Below, piece by piece: positions 7,418 to 12,876 of a DNA stretch of 12,876 bases. Below the pieces are notes generated by a model, which had not been told where the DNA came from, did not search any database, and saw nothing but the letters and a program-made list of their open reading frames with translations. The stretch's first letter is position 1. Every line of letters begins with the position of its first letter. The DNA is from Streptosporangiaceae bacterium (GTDB lineage Bacteria; Actinomycetota; Actinomycetes; Streptosporangiales; Streptosporangiaceae), in assembly GCA_030045295.1 (NCBI GenBank), contig JASIGD010000542.1, positions 1 through 12,876 on the forward strand, read 5' to 3'. A program made the translations under genes and the position numbers.

Positions 7418-7651
7418 TATTATCTGCGCCTTTCGTCTGGTAAATCGCTTTTGGGCGCCAGAGACTTCATACCATTAGACCCCGCACGGCATAACCATCG
7501 CACCGCGCGCTGGGAGTCATCGCGGCCGACGGGGGAAGGACTACCGCGTTCACCGCAAGTTCACCCGCGTATGCCATGGTTGCGGCGGACGACATGGCGC
7601 TGATGCCAGGCCTGCAGGGAGACCTTACCGTCCGACAAGAAGAGGCTTCCG
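7418..7651. other. Divergent intergenic region between the second KimA-like gene and the MgtE-N/CBS-NRAMP operon
   Basis: No gene is supported in these 234 bases. A 65-codon minus-strand frame crossing it is low-complexity and overlaps the next gene's start. The region must hold both promoters; I could not pick convincing -35/-10 pairs. Its clearest element is the 11-nt direct repeat at 7548-7569. I saw no M-box Mg2+ riboswitch and no c-di-AMP riboswitch signature. Confidence 0.6.
7548..7569 (+). promoter_or_regulatory. PhoP-box-like operator: two adjacent 11-nt direct repeat units
   Basis: GTTCACCGCAA (7548-7558) is directly followed by GTTCACCCGCG (7559-7569). Both units carry the seven-base GTTCACC core, spaced exactly 11 nt apart, which is the described form of the Streptomyces PHO box bound by the OmpR-family regulator PhoP. 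It lies about 83 nt before the ATG at 7652 and about 130 nt before the divergent KimA-like start, so it could act on either gene. The bound regulator could instead be another OmpR-family member, such as the KdpE-like protein of this window. Confidence 0.5.
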
Positions 7652-8989
7652 ATGACGACAACACCGACCGCCGGGCCGAGCGCGCCGGCTAGCAATAGGG
7701 CCACTTTGCGATTGTCGCAGCTGCTCAAGCGGCCGATAGCCGACCGCAGCGGCGAGTCACTAGGCCGCGTGTCGGACGTGATCGTCCGGCTCCGCGGCTC
7801 TGATTATCCGCTGGTCACCGGCATAGTCGCGGCCGTCGGCGGGCGCGAGGTGTTCGTGCCCATCGAGCAGGTGAGCAGCTTCGACGCTGACCCGCTGAAG
7901 CTGACCAGCGCCAAGCTCGACCTGCGGCAGTTCGAGCGCCGGGACGGGGAGGTGCTGCTGCGCGCGGACGTGCTGGGACACCGCCTCATCGACGTGCAGA
8001 ACGCCCGCCTTGTCCGGGCGGCCGACCTGGAGCTGACCAGGGACGAGGAGGGGGCCGGGGAGCCAGGCCCGGAGTGGGTGGTCTCGGGCGTGGATACCCG
8101 GCGCCGCCCGCGCCGGCTGTTCGGGCTGCTCGCCGCCGAGAGCGCCGACGGGAACCAGGTCTTCCGCGACTGGCACGACTTCGAGTCGCTCATCGGGCAC
8201 CAGAGCAGCGCGCTGCTGCGCGGGCCGTTCGCCCGCATCCGCAGGCTGAAGCCGGCCCAGATCGCCGACCTGCTCGAGGACGCCTCCAAGGAAGAAGAGA
8301 CCGAGATCCTCGGCCAGGTGCACGACGACCCCGAGCTTGAGGCCGACGTCTTCGAGGAACTCGATGAGGACCTGGCCACCCGCCTGCTGGGAGCGCGTAC
8401 CGACGAGGAGATCGCCGCGGTGCTGGCCCGGATGCGCGCCGATGACGCCGCCGACGCGATCGCCGAGCTGCCTCAGCGGCGCAGGCAGCCGGTGCTCGAC
8501 CTGCTGCCGCCCGCCCAGCGGACCAAGGTGCTGACCCTGATGGGCTTCAACGCCACCAGCGCCGGCGGGCTGATGGGCGTGGACTTCATCGCCATGCCCA
8601 GCATGACGGCGGTCCGCGACGCCCTGGACCGGGTCGGCCAGTCCGCGGGCCTGCAGCCGGAGGCGCTGACCAGCGTCCACGCCGTCGACGATGGCGGCGG
8701 CCTGCGCGGGGTGGCAACCCTGGTCACCCTGCTGCAGTCCGATCCCGGCGCGACCCTGATCGACGTGTCGGACACCGATCCGGTCCGGGTGGGGACCGAC
8801 ACCGACGTCATGGACGTGGCCGTGCTGATGACCGACTACAACCTGGTTACCATCCCGGTCGTTGACGACGAACGGCGCCTGCTCGGCGTGATCACCGTCG
8901 ACGACGTGCTCGAGGTCACGCTGCCCGATGACTGGCGCAGGCGCGAAGCTGCCGAGCCGCCGGATGCCCGGCACGGAGACAGCCCGTGA
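7652..8989 (+). CDS. Soluble PRC-barrel / MgtE-N / CBS-pair protein, probable cation-sensing partner of the NRAMP transporter
   Basis: This 445-residue protein has no membrane segment. Residues about 18-125 look like PRC-barrel repeats (LSQLLKRPIADRSGESLGRV, VFVPIEQV). Residues about 195-312 form an MgtE intracellular N domain rich in acidic helices (IADLLED, DPELEADVFEELDEDLATRL, MRADDAADAIAELP) and ending in SAGGLMGVDFIAM. Residues about 315-425 are a CBS pair, the second half ending TIPVVDDERRLLGVITVDDV. In true MgtE, the N and CBS domains sense cytoplasmic Mg2+ and gate a C-terminal channel; that channel is missing and the protein ends soon after the CBS pair. The next gene starts inside its stop codon (GTGA), so the two are co-translated. 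The inferred role is a Mg2+-responsive regulator of the downstream transporter. AAGAAGAGG sits about 6 nt before the ATG and supports this start. The domains are clear; the function is a hypothesis. Confidence 0.88.
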   Translation: MTTTPTAGPSAPASNRATLRLSQLLKRPIADRSGESLGRVSDVIVRLRGSDYPLVTGIVAAVGGREVFVPIEQVSSFDADPLKLTSAKLDLRQFERRDGEVLLRADVLGHRLIDVQNARLVRAADLELTRDEEGAGEPGPEWVVSGVDTRRRPRRLFGLLAAESADGNQVFRDWHDFESLIGHQSSALLRGPFARIRRLKPAQIADLLEDASKEEETEILGQVHDDPELEADVFEELDEDLATRLLGARTDEEIAAVLARMRADDAADAIAELPQRRRQPVLDLLPPAQRTKVLTLMGFNATSAGGLMGVDFIAMPSMTAVRDALDRVGQSAGLQPEALTSVHAVDDGGGLRGVATLVTLLQSDPGATLIDVSDTDPVRVGTDTDVMDVAVLMTDYNLVTIPVVDDERRLLGVITVDDVLEVTLPDDWRRREAAEPPDARHGDSP

Positions 8990-10812
8990 CTACGCGCGAC
9001 GGGCGCGCGCGGTCCGGCGAGCCCTCGCGGCCGGCGGCGGCCCCGGGAGCCCAGAGCTCACCGGAACCGCTGGCCGCAGCCCAGAAAGCTGCGGAATCGA
9101 CCGGCCCGCCGCAGGCTCCCGCGGCGAACCAGGCGAGCACGCAGGCTGAGGCCCCCGCGCCGACCCGGGCGCCGGCCGCTGACGGTCCGGCGAAGGCGCA
9201 ACTCGCTCGCCCCGCCGCGGTCCTCGACGATGCCCACCTGGGCGACATCGAGGGCGCGTTCGGCCACATCAAGCTCGGCGACGATGAGTTCGTCGGGCTC
9301 AAGCGCAAGCTGATCACGTTCCTCGCGATCGTCGGACCCGGGCTGATCGTGATGGTCGGCGACAACGACGCCGGCGGGGTGTCCACGTACGCGCAGGCAG
9401 GGCAGAACTACGGCTACAGCCTGCTGTGGACGCTGCTGCTGCTGATCCCGGTGCTGGTCGTCAACCAGGAGATGGTGGTCAGGCTCGGCGCGGTCACCGG
9501 GGTCGGGCACGCCCGGCTGATCAACGAGCGGTTCGGCCGGTTCTGGGGCTGGTTCAGCGTCGGCGACCTGTTCATCCTCAACTTCCTGACCATCGTCACC
9601 GAGTTCATCGGCGTGTCGCTCGCGCTGCAGTATTTCCACGTCAGCCCGTACATCTCGGTGCCGATCGCCGGGCTCGTCCTGATCGGGATCACCATGAGCG
9701 GCAGTTTCGCCCGGTGGGAACGCTCGATGTTCGCGTTCATCGCGGTCAGCCTGATCCTGGTCCCGCTGTTCTTCCTCTCCGACCCGCACTGGGGCCAGAT
9801 CGGCTACCACCTGTTCGTCCCCGGCGTCCAGGGTGGGGCGAACTCGACCGCGGTGCTGCTCATCATCGCGATCGTCGGCACCACCGTCGCCCCCTGGCAG
9901 CTGTTCTTCCAGCAGTCCAACGTCATCGACAAGCGGATCACCCCGCGGTTCATCCCCTACGAGCGCGCCGACACCACGCTAGGCGCGTTCGTCGTGGTGA
10001 TCTCGGGCGCGATGATCCTGTCCATAGCCGTCTTCGCGGTCGTGGGCACCCACCTGGCCGGGCACTTCACCGACGCGCTCGGGGTAGCGCACGCCCTCGA
10101 GACGCACGGCGGGTTCTACGGTGCGGCGTTCGCGATCGTGCTGCTGGACGCGTCGATCATCGGCGCGTCCGCGGTCACCCTGTCCACCAGCTACGCGTTC
10201 GGCGACGTATTCGGGATCAAGCACTCGCTGCACCGCAAGTTCAAGGAGGCCAAGCCCTTCTACGCCAGCTACAGCGCCATGATCGCGGTCTCGGCCGGCA
10301 TCGTGCTCATCCCCGGCGTCCCGCTCGGCCTGCTCACTACCGCGGTGCAGGCGCTGGCCGGGATCCTGCTGCCCAGCGCGAGCGTGTTCTTGCTGCTGCT
10401 GTGCAACGACCGCGAGGTGCTCGGCCCGTGGATGAACCCGCGCTGGCTGAACTTCGTGTCCAGCTTCATCATCGGCGTGCTGCTGGTGCTGTCCGGCACG
10501 CTCGTCATCACCACGCTGTTCTCCAACCTCGACGCGATCAAGGTCGCGATGTGGCTGGCTATCGGGCTAGCCGCCGCCGCCGTCTTGATGGGAGCCTGGT
10601 TCTGGCTGACCAGGAACCGCCGCCCGGCGGCCGGGCCGCACCCGCGCACCACCATGTCCAGGGCGGAACGCATGAGCTGGCGGATGCCGCCGCTCGCGCT
10701 GCTCAAGCCGGTGCAGTGGTCGCCGGCCACCAAGATGGCCGTGCTGACCCTGCGCGGGTACCTCGTGATCTCGGTGCTGCTGCTGATCGTCAAGGCCGTC
10801 CAGATCGGCTGA
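8986..10812 (+). CDS. NRAMP-family divalent metal transporter with non-canonical metal site, probably Mg2+-type
   Basis: This is a 608-residue membrane protein. Residues 1-75 form an Ala/Pro-rich cytoplasmic tail. The NRAMP core begins near residue 105 with [18 protein letters not shown] and has about 11-12 membrane helices, the last near the C-terminus ([18 protein letters not shown]). In classical Mn/Fe NRAMPs the substrate is held by the Asp and Asn of TM1 DPGN and the Met of TM6 MPH. Here TM1 reads GDNDAGG (D126, D128, G131), so the Asp is kept but the Asn is Gly, and TM6 reads GTTVAPW (A302), so the Met is lost. Loss of the Met removes the soft ligand preferred by Mn/Fe and is the kind of change reported for NRAMP-related Mg2+ transporters. 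The GTG start overlaps the upstream stop, and the co-translated MgtE-N/CBS partner also points to Mg2+. The family is certain; the substrate is inferred. Confidence 0.9.
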   Translation: MTTRDGRARSGEPSRPAAAPGAQSSPEPLAAAQKAAESTGPPQAPAANQASTQAEAPAPTRAPAADGPAKAQLARPAAVLDDAHLGDIEGAFGHIKLGDDEFVGLKRKLITFLAIVGPGLIVMVGDNDAGGVSTYAQAGQNYGYSLLWTLLLLIPVLVVNQEMVVRLGAVTGVGHARLINERFGRFWGWFSVGDLFILNFLTIVTEFIGVSLALQYFHVSPYISVPIAGLVLIGITMSGSFARWERSMFAFIAVSLILVPLFFLSDPHWGQIGYHLFVPGVQGGANSTAVLLIIAIVGTTVAPWQLFFQQSNVIDKRITPRFIPYERADTTLGAFVVVISGAMILSIAVFAVVGTHLAGHFTDALGVAHALETHGGFYGAAFAIVLLDASIIGASAVTLSTSYAFGDVFGIKHSLHRKFKEAKPFYASYSAMIAVSAGIVLIPGVPLGLLTTAVQALAGILLPSASVFLLLLCNDREVLGPWMNPRWLNFVSSFIIGVLLVLSGTLVITTLFSNLDAIKVAMWLAIGLAAAAVLMGAWFWLTRNRRPAAGPHPRTTMSRAERMSWRMPPLALLKPVQWSPATKMAVLTLRGYLVISVLLLIVKAVQIG

Positions 10813-10837
10813 GGCCCCACTTGCGGACGAGGGGGCC
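10813..10837 (+). terminator. GC hairpin after the NRAMP gene, possible attenuator or terminator
   Basis: GGCCCC (10813-10818) directly after the NRAMP stop can pair with GGGGCC (10832-10837) across a 13-nt loop. It has no U-tract, but many actinobacterial terminators lack one. It may separate the cation operon from the aminotransferase gene 24 nt downstream. Confidence 0.3.
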
Positions 10838-10861
10838 GTCCTCTGGTGCGAGACTGGGGGC

Positions 10862-11941
10862 ATGACTGACGCCTCGCCACGCTTCCGTTCGGTGCTCGAC
10901 GGCTTTCCCGCCTACCGGCCGGGCCGGACCCCGGCCAGCGCCACCGGGCGGTCGCACAAGCTCTCCTCGAACGAGTCTCCTTTCGCGCCGCTGCCCTCGG
11001 TGGTCGACGTCATCGCCGGGGAGGCGCTGTCGGTCAACAGGTATCCGGACAACGGCGCGGAGGCCCTGACCCAGGCGATCGCGGAACGGTTCGGCGTGCC
11101 CGCGCGGCACGTCGCGGTCGGGTGCGGCTCGGTCGGCGTCACGCAGCAGCTTCTCGAGGCGGTCGGTGAGCCGGGCGCCGAGGTGTTGTACGCGTGGCGG
11201 TCCTTCGAGGCGTACCCGACGCTGGCCGACCTGGCCGCGGCGGAGTCGGTCCGGGTCCCGCTGCGCGCGGAGGCCCACGACCTGCCCGCGATGGCGGACG
11301 CCATCACCGCGCGCACCAGGCTGGTCTTCGTTTGCAACCCCAACAATCCCACGGGCACCGTGGTTCACGCCGCCGAGCTGGCGGCCTTCCTCGACCTGGT
11401 GCCGCCCGATTGCCTGGTCGTCCTCGACGAGGCGTATCACGAGTACATCCGCGACGAGGCGGTGCCGGACGGCGTGGCCCTGTACCGGGACCGGCCGAAC
11501 GTCGCGGTCCTGCGCACCTTCTCCAAGGCCTACGGCCTGGCCGGGCTGCGCACCGGGTTCATGATCGCGCACGAGCCCGTCGCGGCGGCGGCCAGGATGA
11601 CGATGCTGCCGTTCTCGGTGAACCGCATCGCGCAGGCCGCGGCGATCGCGTCCCTGGCGGCGGAGGACGAGTTGCTCGAGCGCGTGGAGCTCACCGTCAA
11701 GGAGCGGACCAGGGTCCGCGAGGCGCTGATCGCCGACGGCTGGGTCGTGCCGCCGACCGAGGCCAACTTCGTCTGGCTCAGGCTGGGCGAGCATACCGCG
11801 GCGTTCGCCGCCGCCTGTGAGGCCGAGGGAATCGCGGTCCGGCCGTTCGCCGCCGAAGGCGCCCGGGTCAGCATCGGCGACGCCGAGGCCAATGACGCTT
11901 TCCTCGCCACGGCCCGCGCCTTCCCCCGCCGCAACGCCTAG
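10862..11941 (+). CDS. hisC: Histidinol-phosphate / aromatic amino acid aminotransferase (HisC2/Pat type)
   Basis: This is a 359-residue cytoplasmic PLP enzyme of fold type I. Visible motifs are [15 protein letters not shown] and [11 protein letters not shown] near the N-terminus, CNPNNPTG (N161/N162 region), D189 in [11 protein letters not shown] for the PLP nitrogen, the Schiff-base K222 in [15 protein letters not shown] with R230, and NFVWLRLG with VRPF near the end. It is closer to the mycobacterial HisC2/Pat type than to the HisC of his operons: the [15 protein letters not shown] and VNRYPDNG stretches are shared as I recall them. It could therefore act mainly on phenylpyruvate or other aromatic keto acids, or on imidazole acetol phosphate. 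Length is normal. No other his gene is nearby. The ATG is preceded only by a short GGGGG very close to it, so translation initiation is not well supported by a classical site, though the N-terminal alignment favours this start. Confidence 0.9.
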   Translation: MTDASPRFRSVLDGFPAYRPGRTPASATGRSHKLSSNESPFAPLPSVVDVIAGEALSVNRYPDNGAEALTQAIAERFGVPARHVAVGCGSVGVTQQLLEAVGEPGAEVLYAWRSFEAYPTLADLAAAESVRVPLRAEAHDLPAMADAITARTRLVFVCNPNNPTGTVVHAAELAAFLDLVPPDCLVVLDEAYHEYIRDEAVPDGVALYRDRPNVAVLRTFSKAYGLAGLRTGFMIAHEPVAAAARMTMLPFSVNRIAQAAAIASLAAEDELLERVELTVKERTRVREALIADGWVVPPTEANFVWLRLGEHTAAFAAACEAEGIAVRPFAAEGARVSIGDAEANDAFLATARAFPRRNA

Positions 11942-11964
11942 CCGCCGCCGGCCGCGGGCGGCTA
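11939..11964. terminator. Bidirectional hairpin containing both convergent stop codons
   Basis: TAGCCGCC (11939-11946) and GGCGGCTA (11957-11964) are perfect inverted copies around a 10-nt GC loop. The first TAG is the stop of the aminotransferase gene, and the CTA at 11962-11964 is the stop of murA on the other strand. The stem is symmetric, so it could end transcription from both sides of this convergent pair. It lacks flanking T-tracts. Confidence 0.55.
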
Positions 11965-12876
11965 CGCGTCGACGGGCTGCACCGTGATGTCCGCGCCGAG
12001 GGCGTTGAAGCGCTGGGCGATGGCCGCGTGCCCCCGGTCGATCGGGTAACCGGGCGTGACCGTGGTCTCGCCCTCGGCCGCCAGGCCGGCCAGCACCAGC
12101 GCGATGCCCGTACGCAGGTCGTGGGCCACCACCCGGGCACCCTTGAACGTCACCGGGCCGTGCACGATGACCGCGTTGCCGTCGAGCTCCACCTTGGCGC
12201 CCATCTTGTTCAGCTCGCGGACCAGCGTGTAGCGCCCGTCGAAGATCGTCTCGCGGATGTAGCTCGCGCCCTCGGCCAGGCAGGCGAGCGCCATGATCGG
12301 CGACTGCAGGTCGGTGGCGAACCCCGGGTACGGGCTGGTGATCACGTTGATCGGGCGCGGCGGCCGGTCCATGCGCACCGAGAGCACCGCGCCGTTGGTG
12401 GCGAACTCCACCCCCATCTGCTCGAGCTTCCAGCGCACCACGCCGAAGTGCTCGAGGGAGGCGCCGACCAGGTTGAGCTCGCCGCCGGTGACGGCCGCCG
12501 CCATCGCGAAGACGCCGGCGTCGATCCTGTCGGCCATCACGGTGTGCTCGACCGCGGTCAGCTCGCTGACGCCGTGCACGGTGATGAAGCCGGTCCCCCC
12601 GCCGGTGATCCGCGCGCCCATCTTGGTCAAGAACGCGATCACGTCCAGCACCTCGGGCTCTTGCGCGGTGTTGTCGATGACGGTCCGGCCCGGTGCCAGC
12701 GACGCCGCCATGATCAGGTTCTCGGTCCCGGTGTGCGACGGCGTGTCCAGGTACAGGTGCGCGCCCTGCAGCCTGCTGGCCTTGATGTGGATGACCGTGT
12801 CGCCCTCGTCGACGACGGCCCCGAGCCTGGCGAACCCGCGGTAGTGGAAGTCGAGGTTCCTGCTGCCGAGGTTGCA
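11962..12876 (-). CDS. murA: UDP-N-acetylglucosamine 1-carboxyvinyltransferase MurA, 5' end cut by window edge
   Basis: This enzyme transfers enolpyruvate from PEP to UDP-GlcNAc, the first committed step of peptidoglycan synthesis in the cytoplasm. The open frame runs from the TAG stop at 11962-11964 to the window edge, 304 residues of roughly 420-450; a Met at 12711 is internal, because the homology continues 55 residues upstream of it. The first codon in view (12874-12876) is a Cys aligning with E. coli Cys115 through C-x-[IL]-G-[AS]-R-x-[VL]-D-[LF]-H. Also visible are LIMAASLAPG, EPEVLDVIAFL, MADRIDAGVFAMAAAVTGG, the catalytic Asp of PGFATDLQ (12310-12312), DLRTGIALVLAG (Asp at 12118-12120) and the PEP-binding Arg of PIDRGH (12034-12036). 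The C-terminus is normal. The Cys suggests fosfomycin sensitivity, unlike the Asp of mycobacterial MurA. It is convergent with the aminotransferase gene. Confidence 0.94.
   Translation of the reverse strand, partial: CNLGSRNLDFHYRGFARLGAVVDEGDTVIHIKASRLQGAHLYLDTPSHTGTENLIMAASLAPGRTVIDNTAQEPEVLDVIAFLTKMGARITGGGTGFITVHGVSELTAVEHTVMADRIDAGVFAMAAAVTGGELNLVGASLEHFGVVRWKLEQMGVEFATNGAVLSVRMDRPPRPINVITSPYPGFATDLQSPIMALACLAEGASYIRETIFDGRYTLVRELNKMGAKVELDGNAVIVHGPVTFKGARVVAHDLRTGIALVLAGLAAEGETTVTPGYPIDRGHAAIAQRFNALGADITVQPVDA

Noticed and set aside
7467..7664. 65-codon minus-strand frame in the divergent intergenic region
   Set aside because: Ser/Ala-rich with no motif, overlaps the start and ribosome binding site of the downstream gene, and covers the PhoP-box-like repeat.
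7760..8974. 404-codon minus-strand frame opposite the MgtE-N/CBS gene
   Set aside because: Low-complexity shadow (H, Q, G, V, D rich). The plus strand has clear MgtE-N and CBS motifs and a good ribosome binding site.
9426..10865. 479-codon plus-strand frame within the NRAMP gene
   Set aside because: Arg/Asp/His-rich out-of-frame product. The NRAMP frame has continuous hydrophobic helices and family motifs.

Overview
The window is very GC-rich, and its long antisense open frames are the usual by-product of that composition. The codon use, the HisC2/Pat-like aminotransferase, and the KimA-like and OB-fold genes reminiscent of mycobacterial and streptomycete loci point to the chromosome of a high-GC actinobacterium (Actinomycetota). 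I cannot name the genus. There are eight protein genes, two of them cut by the window edges. I found no tRNA, rRNA, CRISPR array, insertion sequence or prophage gene.

Layout. 1-2042 (minus, cut at the left edge): a KimA-type APC-superfamily K+ transporter. 2043-2364: a divergent regulatory region. 2365-4907 (plus): a KdpD-like membrane sensor kinase and a KdpE-like response regulator, overlapping by 4 nt. 4970-7417 (minus): a second, closely related KimA-type transporter carrying a C-terminal OB-fold domain. 7418-7651: a second divergent regulatory region with a perfect 11-nt direct repeat of the PhoP-box type. 7652-10812 (plus): a soluble PRC / MgtE-N / CBS protein overlapping an NRAMP-family transporter whose metal site is non-canonical. 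10862-11941 (plus): a HisC/Pat-type aminotransferase. 11962-12876 (minus, cut at the right edge): MurA, convergent with the aminotransferase across a hairpin that contains both stop codons.

The first 10.8 kb reads as a cation-homeostasis island. Two paralogous K+ importers flank a K+/turgor-type two-component system that has no kdpFABC pump in view, and a probable Mg2+ transporter comes with its own cytoplasmic Mg-sensing-type partner. I infer that KdpDE-like signalling controls the flanking kimA-like genes, and that the MgtE-N/CBS protein gates or regulates the NRAMP protein. Neither link is shown by the sequence alone. hisC and murA look like ordinary housekeeping neighbours.

The points most worth following up are the KimA/OB-fold fusion, the NRAMP-related transporter paired with an MgtE sensory module lacking its channel, the KdpD-like kinase with a replaced N-terminus, and the PhoP-box-like operator.
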